A stretch of DNA of 64,000 bases from Tyzzerella sp. (GCA_017416155.1 JAFQDE010000011.1:1-64000); one strand, 5' to 3'; shown: positions 46,002-52,951, numbered from the stretch's first letter. Numbers and translations: made by a program. Notes: a model not told the origin generated them from the letters alone.

Positions 46002-46169
46002 AGATGGCAACAAGAGTGTCGTCTGAGTGATGATGCAAAGTATTGTTTCAAGAGGCTGTACTTTGTTAGCTCTATAAGGGTTGTACATTTACCACAACTT
46101 GAATAGGTAAAATATTGCTGAAAGAAAATGTTCAAGGAAAGTCCTGTTATGATACAGGGCTTTCTTTTT
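46002..46169 (+). ncRNA. Structured non-coding RNA candidate upstream of the PBECR4 gene
   Basis: About 168 bases between a strong promoter and a strong terminator have no open frame of note but clear folds: a CAAAGTA/TACTTTG hairpin (46036-46042 with 46059-46065), then an interlocked pair of stems, GTTGT/ACAAC (46080-46084 with 46094-46098) and TTTACC/GGTAAA (46088-46093 with 46106-46111), which is an H-type pseudoknot. The combination promoter, RNA with pseudoknot, terminator, then a nuclease-fold gene recalls type III toxin-antitoxin loci, but I see no tandem repeats and no known match. Confidence 0.5.
46137..46169 (+). terminator. Terminator between the RNA and the PBECR4 gene
   Basis: A stem of 11 pairs (46137-46147 with 46154-46164), one of them G-U, a TATGAT loop and a T run. 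It ends 42 bases before the ATG at 46212, so most RNA would stop here and only read-through would reach the gene. Confidence 0.85.
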
Positions 46170-46211
46170 ATTTCTGCTTGCAATAAGAAAACATACAAAG
46201 GAGGAATATAG

Positions 46212-46787
46212 ATGCATAATATTTATGATTGTGTAGATGCTTTCAGCAGACTTTTAGATAAGCAATATAAAATAGTGGTTGGTAGAAAAGGTGTGGCAAG
46301 GACATTATATATTAATTTTGCAAAAAGCGATTGTTTTCATCTGATGGGACTTCAATATTTAAAAGATAGAGAAGAGCTGAACAAAGATAGGGCAAAAATT
46401 TTTGATGAAATAAAAGATAGAAAGATCGATGCAGGACATATTGAGAAGTCGTCATTTTATGGAAAAATACAAGACAGAATAGATATGTTACCTATGTTAG
46501 AAATGTTGTTTGATAGTAATGATACAATATTTAAATATAATAGTCATCAAAACTCATTTTCAATGATTCAAGCCGATTATTTGATGAAGAATACAATAGA
46601 AATGAAAAATATTTTTGTTTTTCTATCACAGGAGAGTGACAATGAATATTTTTGTCGTTCGTTTTTTGCACAAGATAAAGTAGACTATAGTGCGAATCAA
46701 TCAAAGTGGACGCTATTATATAAAGAGAAAATAGATAAGAGTTCTGGAGAAAAAGAGATTCTTTATGACAGACTGAAGAAATCGTAA
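46212..46787 (+). CDS. PBECR4-family (BECR nuclease fold) toxin-like protein
   Basis: A 191-residue protein that matches PBECR4, one of the phage Barnase-EndoU-ColicinE5/D-RelE-like nuclease families described in polyvalent proteins. Visible family blocks are DCFHLMGLQYLKDREELNKD, FYGKIQDRIDMLPMLEML, a middle MIQADYLMKNTI and the closing strand NQSKWTLLYKEKI. The match is from memory of the family pattern. BECR proteins are often RNases acting as toxins. GGAGG lies upstream of the ATG. It follows a structured RNA and a terminator and precedes sodC by 47 bases. Confidence 0.72.
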   Translation: MHNIYDCVDAFSRLLDKQYKIVVGRKGVARTLYINFAKSDCFHLMGLQYLKDREELNKDRAKIFDEIKDRKIDAGHIEKSSFYGKIQDRIDMLPMLEMLFDSNDTIFKYNSHQNSFSMIQADYLMKNTIEMKNIFVFLSQESDNEYFCRSFFAQDKVDYSANQSKWTLLYKEKIDKSSGEKEILYDRLKKS

Positions 46788-46834
46788 TAAACTTTTGTGG
46801 TTGAATGGAATATACTACATCGGAGGTGTTTTTT

Positions 46835-47275
46835 ATGTTTTCGATGATTCAATCTATGCCATATGCAGGTGCTAAGATATCCGGCAACTCTATGTACCCT
46901 GAGATAGAGGGAGAAGTTTCATTTTATGAGATGTATGGTGGGACGTTAGTAGTAGCAACTGTCAAAAATCTGCCGAATGGAAATGGTTTTCACGCATTTC
47001 ATATACATGATGGCAGTAGTTGCGAACCGGGAAGAGAAGGTGGACATTACAATCCCACCAATCAACCACATCCTCAGCACGCGGGCGATATGCCACCGCT
47101 TTTAGCAAATCAGGGGACAGCATTCAGTGCGTTCTATACAGACCGATTCTATCCAGAGGATATCGTGGGAAAAGTGGTTGTGATTCATGCCATGCCGGAT
47201 GATTTTAAAAGTCAGCCTTCGGGAAATCCGGGAAGCATGATAGCATGTGGAGAAATTAAGGGAAAAGACACATAA
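46835..47275 (+). CDS. sodC: Cu/Zn superoxide dismutase-family protein
   Basis: A 146-residue SodC-like beta-barrel. The copper-zinc ligands are visible: HAFHIHDG, the later GGHYNPTNQPHPQHAGDMP, and VVIHAMPDDF; the conserved disulfide cysteines could be those in SSCEPG and MIACGEI. No signal peptide is seen, so it would be cytoplasmic unless a longer start is used. The ATG at 46835 with GGAGG upstream is preferred over 46805. Such short forms are known in Clostridia; activity has to be taken from the residues only. Confidence 0.85.
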   Translation: MFSMIQSMPYAGAKISGNSMYPEIEGEVSFYEMYGGTLVVATVKNLPNGNGFHAFHIHDGSSCEPGREGGHYNPTNQPHPQHAGDMPPLLANQGTAFSAFYTDRFYPEDIVGKVVVIHAMPDDFKSQPSGNPGSMIACGEIKGKDT

Positions 47276-47394
47276 ATACAGCGATGCAACTTCAAGTGGC
47301 AGAGAAAATTAAAGTTGCAAACGCAAGTTGGTAGAAAAAATATCTTTGCAACGATAGGATATCACTGTAAAATAAATACAGGAGGTGCATTGAT

Positions 47395-48300
47395 ATGGCA
47401 TTTAACGAAAATCTACAGAACCTAAGAAAAATGAAAGGAATGTCGCAAGAACAGCTTGCCGAGCAATTGGGTGTGTCAAGACAAGCGATTTCAAAATATG
47501 AGAGTGGAAATGGATATCCAGAGACTGAGAAATTGATTGCGATATGTGAAATTTTCGATTGTAGCATGGACGTTCTCATAAAAGGAAAGATAACTGTGGA
47601 TTCAACCGGTGAAAAAAAGAAGTATGAAAATCTTCAAAATAAATTTAGCAAAGGAATTGCTCTTGGAGTGGGGATTATTCTACTAGGTGTCACGATTCTT
47701 CTCGGCTTTGCGGGAGTAGCAAATGCAGCAACTACGGCAGCGTTGGAAGAACGATATGCAATCATGGGTGTCATTGTTCTTCTCTGTTGCATCTTAATTG
47801 CAGTTCCAACATTTATAATGCTTGGTATAGAGGAAGAAAATTTTGATAAGAAATATCCACAATTACCACATTTTTATACGGAGGAAGAAGTAGAGAAGTT
47901 TGACAAGAAATTTGTTAAAGCCATTGCATTGGGTGTGGCTTTAATCTTAGTTGGCGTGATTGCAATGATTGCTTTGTACGGATTGAGAATGGTTGGAGAA
48001 GAAAGCACAATGCCGACAGTGATTCTAATGGGATGTGTAACGATTGCAGTTCCAATCTTTACATACTTCGGAATCCAAAAAGAAAAATACGATATTGAGA
48101 AATATAATCGAATGCATTCGGAAGAAGGTAAGACAAGAGAAGAAAAGTCTGGGAAAATCTGTGGTGTTATCATGCTCACAGCAACCGCGATATTTCTAGC
48201 GAGCGGATGGGTTTTTGATTTATGGAAAATGAATTGGGTAATATTTCCGATTGGCGGAATTCTTTGTGGAATTGTTTCAACCATATTTGAAAAAGAATAA
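47395..48300 (+). CDS. XRE-family regulator with C-terminal membrane domain
   Basis: A 301-residue protein: an HTH_3 domain at residues 5-60 (LQNLRKMKGMSQEQLAEQLG, SRQAISKYESGNGYPETEKL) followed by six hydrophobic segments (near 84-108, 117-140, 174-196, 205-226, 254-275, 280-298). Membrane-anchored XRE proteins of this kind are common in Clostridia and are thought to sense envelope or ion conditions. AGGAGG precedes the ATG. The 119 bases between sodC and this gene carry an 8-bp inverted repeat (TGCAACTT/AAGTTGCA) that could be an operator. Confidence 0.85.
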   Translation: MAFNENLQNLRKMKGMSQEQLAEQLGVSRQAISKYESGNGYPETEKLIAICEIFDCSMDVLIKGKITVDSTGEKKKYENLQNKFSKGIALGVGIILLGVTILLGFAGVANAATTAALEERYAIMGVIVLLCCILIAVPTFIMLGIEEENFDKKYPQLPHFYTEEEVEKFDKKFVKAIALGVALILVGVIAMIALYGLRMVGEESTMPTVILMGCVTIAVPIFTYFGIQKEKYDIEKYNRMHSEEGKTREEKSGKICGVIMLTATAIFLASGWVFDLWKMNWVIFPIGGILCGIVSTIFEKE

Positions 48301-48311
48301 TAATAAATGTA

Positions 48312-48351
48312 AAAATGGAGTGATGTATCATGACGTACATCACTCCGTTTT
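48312..48351. terminator. Bidirectional terminator between convergent genes
   Basis: A 16-bp stem with one G-U pair (48312-48327 with 48336-48351), ending TTTT on the right and AAAA on the left. It serves the membrane regulator and the convergent small gene ending at 48357. Confidence 0.88.
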
Positions 48352-48356
48352 GAATT

Positions 48357-48569
48357 CTAGAACGTTTTGTCACGTGTTTCGCTGAGACTGTTTACGAATT
48401 GCTCCATATCTGTGCGTGTGTGCATCTGGCGGCTTCTTTCTACAGTAGCCTGTTTCTGTGCATCCGTCATGTTAGCAAATGCCACCATGGATTTTGCATT
48501 TGCTGCGAGAGAAAGACCGAAACCGATTGGCATTTCGCCACCTTCACCGATATTCCATTTGTTGTCCAT
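48357..48569 (-). CDS. Small hypothetical protein
   Basis: A 70-residue protein, NKWNIGEGGEMPIGFGLSLA at the start and SLSETRDKTF at the end. Similar small proteins occur in Lachnospiraceae, with the conserved GEMPIGFG segment and a helical ARSR-type C-terminus; no function is known to me. The ATG at 48569 has AGGATGG on the minus strand upstream. It stands alone between two convergent or divergent neighbours. Confidence 0.6.
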   Translation of the reverse strand: MDNKWNIGEGGEMPIGFGLSLAANAKSMVAFANMTDAQKQATVERSRQMHTRTDMEQFVNSLSETRDKTF

Positions 48570-48641
48570 AATGAGTACCATCCTATCTGTATTTTGCGTT
48601 GTAATAAATATTTTGTAAAAATTTCATAATTTTATACAAGT

Positions 48642-48674
48642 GTCCTGAATTCGGGACTTAAGAAACAGTATGAT
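48642..48674 (+). promoter_or_regulatory. Promoter with an operator palindrome, copy 1
   Basis: GTCCTGAATTCGGGAC at 48642-48657 is a nearly perfect 16-bp palindrome that overlaps the -35 region (TGAATT) of a promoter whose -10 is TATGAT at 48669-48674, 17 bases on. The same palindrome with the same 27-base offset to the -10 box stands at 52952. Confidence 0.65.
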
Positions 48675-48716
48675 AAGAATCAGAAAAGAAAATTTTATTA
48701 TACGGGAGAGAAAACT

Positions 48717-49346
48717 ATGGGAGAAAAATTGTATTACATCACGGACACATATGGTTCTTTTTACGGAATGAACCAATTAAACAAATTAGTTGCTGTTTCA
48801 GATATTCAGAATGCCACAAAATTTACTTTGATAAAGGCAACTAACGTTATTCAAAACATGATAAAACCAATGCAAAGATATCAATTCGTACTAAGAGAAG
48901 CGACAACAGAAGAAGGAAAAGAACCTGAATATGTCGAAGTGAGTGAGGACGAATGTTATCATACGAGATTCGATAATATGGATACGGATTGGAACGGCTA
49001 TATGGAAGATTTGATAAGTTTTTGCTCGCAGTTGTCTCAGTATCAAACGAATCTAAATTTCATGTTATCGGAAGTAGATAAAGAGATATGTGACCTTATG
49101 CATTACATCGAATTTTATAATTTGGATGCAGCAAAGGGATACAAAATGTACAAGATGTTGAAAGATTGTAGGTTGCGTAGGAGAAAGATCAAAGATGAAC
49201 GCGAGAAGGTAAGTGCAGCAATACAAGCGGTTGGCAATTTAGAATTTGTTGAAAAGATTAAAGCTTGTTTGTGTCAAATGAAAGGTTTGGACAAACGAAA
49301 ATATACGCCGAGGATATTGGATGAGTTGTTTGAAGAAGCATCGTAA
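48717..49346 (+). CDS. Hypothetical protein of a mobile-element type
   Basis: A 209-residue soluble protein with no clear fold name. The N-terminal YYITDTYGSFYGMNQLNKLV is a pattern seen in proteins of integrative elements in Lachnospiraceae; the rest is helical and charged (RLRRRKIKDEREKVSAAIQA), with coiled-coil potential near residues 135-180. It follows the operator-type promoter at 48642 and has GGGAGAG before the ATG. A 33-residue membrane peptide gene follows after 18 bases. Confidence 0.6.
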   Translation: MGEKLYYITDTYGSFYGMNQLNKLVAVSDIQNATKFTLIKATNVIQNMIKPMQRYQFVLREATTEEGKEPEYVEVSEDECYHTRFDNMDTDWNGYMEDLISFCSQLSQYQTNLNFMLSEVDKEICDLMHYIEFYNLDAAKGYKMYKMLKDCRLRRRKIKDEREKVSAAIQAVGNLEFVEKIKACLCQMKGLDKRKYTPRILDELFEEAS

Positions 49347-49364
49347 GGAATGGAAGGAGAGAAA

Positions 49365-49466
49365 ATGATGAAGGTTAGAAATTTTGTATCGGATTTAGCA
49401 GTATGCAGTTTGCCAATGATGTTTATAGTTTTGATGATGGTGCATTGGTTTGCATTTGGATACTAG
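49365..49466 (+). CDS. 33-residue hydrophobic peptide
   Basis: A short frame, ATG at 49365, stop at 49464-49466, with GGAAGGAGAG just upstream. After MMKVRNF it is nearly one hydrophobic segment (LPMMFIVLMMVHWFAFGY). The start codon is doubled (ATGATG). It lies 18 bases after the previous gene, so translation may be coupled. A single-helix membrane peptide of this type could be a small regulator or a holin- or toxin-like peptide, but nothing decides that. Confidence 0.45.
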   Translation: MMKVRNFVSDLAVCSLPMMFIVLMMVHWFAFGY

Positions 49467-49539
49467 GAAGATTGTCATATCACGAGTAGTATGCTAAAAT
49501 CATTTGTAAGAAAATACCAAAATAGTGTGCGAGGTAAAT

Positions 49540-50532
49540 ATGGAAGGCGGCAACAATCAAAAACTAAAAATCCTATATTTGATGAGAATATTATTAGAGA
49601 AAACGGATGAAACGCATAGTATCACAATGCCGGAAATTATTGCAGAGTTAGGGGCATATGGCATAAATGCGGAGCGTAAAAGCATCTACAGTGATATTGA
49701 GAATCTTCGCTTGTACGGATTGGATATTATCGGCGAAAAGGAAGACAAAGTATTTTCTTACCGCATTGGCAACCGTCAGTTTGAGTTGGCAGAATTAAAG
49801 CTACTCGTGGATTCTGTGCAGTCGTCCAAATTCATTACAGCAAAGAAGTCGAATCAGTTAATCAAGAAGATTGAAGGACTTGCGAGCAAATATGAGGCGG
49901 CGCAACTACAACGCCAGGTATATACGACTGAGCGTATCAAAGCAGGAAATGAAGGCATTTATTATAATGTCGATCAGATACATTCAGCGATTGCTTCCAA
50001 TGTGCAGATTACGTTCCAATATTTCAATTGGGATGTAAATAAGAAGCAAGTGCTCAGAAAAGACGGTGCACTGTATCAGGTGAGTCCGTGGGCACTATCG
50101 TGGGATGATGAGAACTATTATATGGTTGCATACGATAGCGAAGAGGGTAAAATCAAGCATTTCCGTGTAGAAAAAATGTTACATATCAATCTTGCCGAAG
50201 AAAAAAGAGAAGGAAGTCAGAAGTTCAAAGCCTTTGACATGGGCGCGTATGCAAAGAAGATGTTCGGAATGTTTGGCGGAGACGAAGAGATGGTCAAGAT
50301 ACTCTGCAAGAATGAGCTTGCAGGTGTTATGATAGACCGTTTTGGAAAAGATGTAATGTTGGTGAAAGTGGATGCGGAACACTTCTATGTCAATGTCAAG
50401 GTTGCGGTTAGCGGACAGTTCCTGGCGTGGGTGATAGCACTTGGTAACGGGGCGAAGATAGTGGCACCGGAGCGAGTGGTAGAGAAGGTTAAGGAAGAGA
50501 TTGGACGATTGGTGGAGCAGTATTTAGAATAG
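49540..50532 (+). CDS. WYL-domain transcriptional regulator
   Basis: A 330-residue regulator: an N-terminal winged HTH (MRILLEKTDETHSITMPEIIAEL, then AERKSIYSDIENLRLYGLDI), a WYL domain at about residues 145-215 (HSAIASNVQITFQYFNWDV, VSPWALSWDDENYYMVAYD) and a WCX-type end. WYL proteins often regulate defence systems and respond to ligands. The ATG at 49540 behind GAGGT is preferred over the GTG at 49525. It is the last full gene before the gutted module at 50548. Confidence 0.85.
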   Translation: MEGGNNQKLKILYLMRILLEKTDETHSITMPEIIAELGAYGINAERKSIYSDIENLRLYGLDIIGEKEDKVFSYRIGNRQFELAELKLLVDSVQSSKFITAKKSNQLIKKIEGLASKYEAAQLQRQVYTTERIKAGNEGIYYNVDQIHSAIASNVQITFQYFNWDVNKKQVLRKDGALYQVSPWALSWDDENYYMVAYDSEEGKIKHFRVEKMLHINLAEEKREGSQKFKAFDMGAYAKKMFGMFGGDEEMVKILCKNELAGVMIDRFGKDVMLVKVDAEHFYVNVKVAVSGQFLAWVIALGNGAKIVAPERVVEKVKEEIGRLVEQYLE

Positions 50533-50547
50533 CGGATAATGGTGAAA

Positions 50548-50587
50548 TCCTCTTATTATAACCCACGCAGGGACTATAATAGGAGGA
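50548..50587 (+). promoter_or_regulatory. Shine-Dalgarno-sequestering hairpin of copy B
   Basis: TCCTCTTATTATA pairs with TATAATAGGAGGA, plus CCC with GGG around an ACGCA loop. The AGGAGG at 50581-50586 is fully in the stem. It differs from the hairpin at 51908 at few positions. Confidence 0.75.
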
Positions 50588-50755
50588 TGTTTTTATGAGA
50601 ATAAAAAAAGAAACAAGCACCCTTTTCCAGTCCGAAGACCTTACTCAGTAACAAAACCCGTTTCTTGAGTCCATGATATGAAATTTAAGAGAAATGGTCA
50701 AGAGGAAAATATTATAACGTTCAATATATTGAATGTTAAAGAAAAATGTTGGGGA
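50548..50755 (+). pseudogene. LPD3-like module copy B, internally deleted
   Basis: The first 50 bases match the leader hairpin at 51908-51947 almost base for base, and the tail (50630-50755) matches the region after the gene at 51954. Between them nearly all the coding sequence is missing: the ATG at 50595 runs into ATAAAAAAAGAAACAAGC, which corresponds to the last codons of copy C (ATA AAA AAA GAA ACG AGC). The result is an 18-codon frame, MRIKKETSTLFQSEDLTQ, with hairpin and ribosome binding site preserved. Confidence 0.7.
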
Positions 50756-50809
50756 AACGGGTGTTTCTCTCCCTAAAAATATTGAAAACATAAAAGAATA
50801 TGCTATAAT
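50752..50809 (+). promoter_or_regulatory. Weak terminator followed by a promoter
   Basis: A stem GGGGAAAC/GTTTCTCTCC near 50752-50772 is followed by TTGAAA at 50782-50787, a 16-base spacer and TATAAT at 50804-50809. This promoter could make a leader of about 230 bases for the gene at 51042 in addition to the promoter at 50940. The leader holds short palindromes (AAACTTTCAAAGTTT) but no frame or known RNA. Confidence 0.45.
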
Positions 50810-50939
50810 AATCTAACCACAAAACTTTCAAAGTTTCTATTTCGATTAAGAAATCAAGAAATCAAAATAGCCGTATCGGCGAAGAATTCAAAAATTACAA
50901 CTTAATAGCTCTATGCATCCAATAAATAATTTAATCATC

Positions 50940-50968
50940 TTGACAATATAGGATATATCCTATAAAAT
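50940..50968 (+). promoter_or_regulatory. Promoter with an 18-bp palindromic operator in the spacer
   Basis: TTGACA at 50940-50945 and TAAAAT at 50963-50968, 17 bases apart. The spacer is filled by TATAGGATATATCCTATA (50947-50964), a perfect palindrome. An HTH protein bound there would block RNA polymerase; the DUF2442-HTH protein at 51042 is the natural candidate. Confidence 0.75.
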
Positions 50969-51041
50969 GTAAAAGGAATAAAAGGATGTGGGAAAAAAGA
51001 TTATGAGATGATTCCATCATCAGAGTAAGGAGAGAAAGAAT

Positions 51042-51524
51042 ATGACACATAGAATCAAAGAAGTAAAAACTTTAGAAAATTTTGTGGTATCTGTAATATT
51101 TCAAGATGGCGTAGAAAAAGAGTATGATGTAAAACAATTGTTTTCTGTATTTCCTCAATTCCAAGTGTTTGAAACGGAATCGTCACTTTTTAAGCAAGTA
51201 ACAGTAGATGTTGGCGGATGTGGAATTTCATGGAACGATGAATTGGATCTTGCATCAGAAGAAGTGTGGGATAATGGCGTGGAAACCGGTGTGATTCACA
51301 AGGTTGATATTCTATCGGAAATAGGTGTGAATCTGACAAAGGCTAGAGATATAGCTGGAATTACGCAAAGGGAATTGGCTGAGAAGACGCATATCTATCA
51401 GGGCGATATAAGTAAAATAGAGAGAGGTAGCGCAAATCCATCCGTGAAAACCTTGCAGAGATTGGCAGAGGGAATGGGGATGAGAGTTAAAGTGGAGTTT
51501 GTTGAGAAGGAGAGGTGCGTATAA
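51042..51524 (+). CDS. DUF2442 domain and helix-turn-helix protein
   Basis: A 160-residue fusion. Residues 1-85 are DUF2442 (RIKEVKTLENFVVSVIFQDG, then GCGISWNDELDLASEEVWDNG), which is common in toxin-antitoxin loci next to DUF4160; residues about 95-155 are an XRE HTH (LTKARDIAGITQRELAEKTH, IYQGDISKIERGSANPSVKT). The combination is typical of antitoxins with an operator of their own, which fits the palindrome at 50947. No DUF4160 partner is visible next to it; the following small HTH gene starts right at its stop. Confidence 0.8.
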   Translation: MTHRIKEVKTLENFVVSVIFQDGVEKEYDVKQLFSVFPQFQVFETESSLFKQVTVDVGGCGISWNDELDLASEEVWDNGVETGVIHKVDILSEIGVNLTKARDIAGITQRELAEKTHIYQGDISKIERGSANPSVKTLQRLAEGMGMRVKVEFVEKERCV

Positions 51525-51860
51525 GTGAACCAAAAACAAATATATCCCAATATAGACATGCAACGAACCGGAAGAAGACTGAAACAAATGATTGAATCTG
51601 CGGGCTATACGCCTCGAATGATTCAAGACTTTTTGCATTTATCCTGTGTGCAGCCGATTTATCGTTGGTACAAAGGATTAATATTGCCAACTGTGGACCA
51701 TCTGTTTATGCTTAGTGAATTATTGGGTGTACATATGGAAGACTTTCTAGTAAAGAAAAATGTAGTACCGATGACATACGATGTAGATCAATATTGTCTA
51801 CACGAGGCGCAGAAACGTTTGGTTGCATATTACAATAAAATATATCAATACGTGGCATAG
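51525..51860 (+). CDS. Small helix-turn-helix regulator, paralogue 2
   Basis: A 111-residue paralogue of the proteins at 43286 and 54896. The core RTGRRLKQMIESAGYTPRMI, LSCVQPIYRWYKGLILPTVD and HLFMLSELLGVHMEDFLV aligns with YLGLGSVQSVYHWLNGIS-MPTVDNLYALSELFG. It starts with GTG immediately after the previous stop, so the two are translationally coupled, and ends 93 bases before the hairpin-controlled LPD3-like gene. Confidence 0.78.
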   Translation: MNQKQIYPNIDMQRTGRRLKQMIESAGYTPRMIQDFLHLSCVQPIYRWYKGLILPTVDHLFMLSELLGVHMEDFLVKKNVVPMTYDVDQYCLHEAQKRLVAYYNKIYQYVA

Positions 51861-51907
51861 ATTGCTTTGGACTAACCGTCCAATGAAAAAGGTATTGACA
51901 AATGATA

Positions 51908-51947
51908 TCCTCTTATTATAACCCGCGCAGGGACTATAATAGGAGGA
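51908..51947 (+). promoter_or_regulatory. Hairpin that sequesters the Shine-Dalgarno of LPD3-like copy C
   Basis: TCCTCTTATTATA (51908-51920) pairs with TATAATAGGAGGA (51935-51947), one G-U, and CCC with GGG caps the stem around a GCGCA loop. AGGAGG at 51941-51946 is buried; the ATG follows at 51954. Confidence 0.8.
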
Positions 51948-51953
51948 ATTTTT

Positions 51954-52478
51954 ATGGAAAGAAAAATTGACGTAATTGAAACTTTTGAGGGAAAGAAGGT
52001 GGTAGTTATCCATGATATTATTTTTAAGAAAAAGCAATATGTAGAGTGGAAAGATGTGAAAGAGTATCTGAAACGTTATGTTGGGGATGTTTATACAATA
52101 CTATCGTCACAGGATAATATTTATATTGGTCCTGATTTTCCAAATGAATTTTCTGGTTCTGCTTATACATATTCACTAAAAGGTGCAAATGTTAAAGCTA
52201 AAGCAAATGCGGTTCAAGGTATACCAGAAATGGTTGAGATTGCAGTAGGCGGAAATTACAAAGAGAATGATGAAGAGAAACATAGGCGTAATGCAAAATA
52301 TGGTTGGTATCGTTATGATTCATATTTTGCAATTCCTGTACATGACAATGATGGTGAAGTGGATCATTATAATGTGTTCCATGCCTCTTTATTAATACGT
52401 CATGATGAAGACGGGAAGAAATATCTGTACGACATTATTGACATAAAAAAAGAAACGAGCTACCCGCTTGAACCCTAA
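51954..52478 (+). CDS. LPD3-like family protein, copy C
   Basis: A 174-residue homologue of the protein at 18806; the two align along most of their length, but copy C lacks the acidic N-terminal extension (EEMLEQVADSSTEK). Conserved parts are KKKQYVEWKDVKEYLKRYVG, IYIGPDFPNEFSGSAYTYS, LKGANVKAKAN, KYGWYRYDSYFAIPV, YNVFHASLLIRHD and KKYLYDIIDIKKE. The family name LPD3 is my best recall, not a checked assignment. Its ribosome binding site is in a hairpin, so it is translated only if the stem opens or when transcription starts nearby. Confidence 0.7.
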   Translation: MERKIDVIETFEGKKVVVIHDIIFKKKQYVEWKDVKEYLKRYVGDVYTILSSQDNIYIGPDFPNEFSGSAYTYSLKGANVKAKANAVQGIPEMVEIAVGGNYKENDEEKHRRNAKYGWYRYDSYFAIPVHDNDGEVDHYNVFHASLLIRHDEDGKKYLYDIIDIKKETSYPLEP

Positions 52479-52516
52479 GGCTGTACACGACAAAAAACCC
52501 ATTTCTTGAGTCTATA
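52447..52516 (+). terminator. Long-loop inverted end of LPD3-like copy C
   Basis: AAAGAAA in the last codons can pair with TTTCTT near 52502-52507, as in the copies at 19357 and 50606. The U tract is weak, so this is only a probable terminator. Confidence 0.4.
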
Positions 52517-52608
52517 ATATGAGATTAAAGAAAAATAGTCAAGAAGAAAATAGTATAACATCCAATATATTAGGTGTTAAGGAAAAATGTTAGAAAAGAG
52601 GTTGAAAT

Positions 52609-52932
52609 ATGGCTAGAAAAACAATAAAACTTACTCCTGAGACGGAGCTTGTAATTGAAAACATGGGAATCAGAATACAAAAAGCGAGGTTGCGTAGAAA
52701 TATTTTGGCGGATGTGTTAGCTGAACATGCAGGAATTAGTAAGGGAACCTTATCGGCAATAGAAAAAGGGGAGCCAACAGTTTCTATTGGTGCATATGCG
52801 ACAGTCTTGAATGTTCTTGGTATGGCAAATGATATAGAACTTATTGCTGTGGATAGAGAAGGTAGACAACGTTATCGAGAGTTGCGTTTACAAGAAAGAA
52901 AACGCGCAACCAAACGGAATACCAAGTCGTGA
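52609..52932 (+). CDS. HipB-like XRE antitoxin-type regulator (no HipA)
   Basis: A 107-residue protein: a basic N-terminus (RKTIKLTPETELVIENMGIR), an HTH (IQKARLRRNILADVLAEHAG, SKGTLSAIEKGEPTVSIGAY) and a short tail rich in arginine (RYRELRLQERKRATKRNTKS). The pattern is that of HipB-type antitoxins that pair with HipA kinases, but no HipA follows: the next frames are two very small genes. It may be the leftover of a lost pair or a solitary regulator. GAAAAGAGG precedes the ATG. Confidence 0.8.
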   Translation: MARKTIKLTPETELVIENMGIRIQKARLRRNILADVLAEHAGISKGTLSAIEKGEPTVSIGAYATVLNVLGMANDIELIAVDREGRQRYRELRLQERKRATKRNTKS

Positions 52933-52951
52933 ACATACGAAAATAACATGT

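Noticed and set aside
48399..48629. A plus-strand gene opposite the 70-residue minus-strand protein
   Set aside because: The minus-strand frame has a ribosome binding site, a terminator 5 bases past its stop and a recognisable conserved segment; the plus-strand frame has none of these.
50595..50651. An 18-codon peptide gene behind a good ribosome binding site
   Set aside because: Its codons correspond to the last codons of the LPD3-like gene joined to the start region, so it is explained by an internal deletion. It could still be translated, but nothing supports a function.
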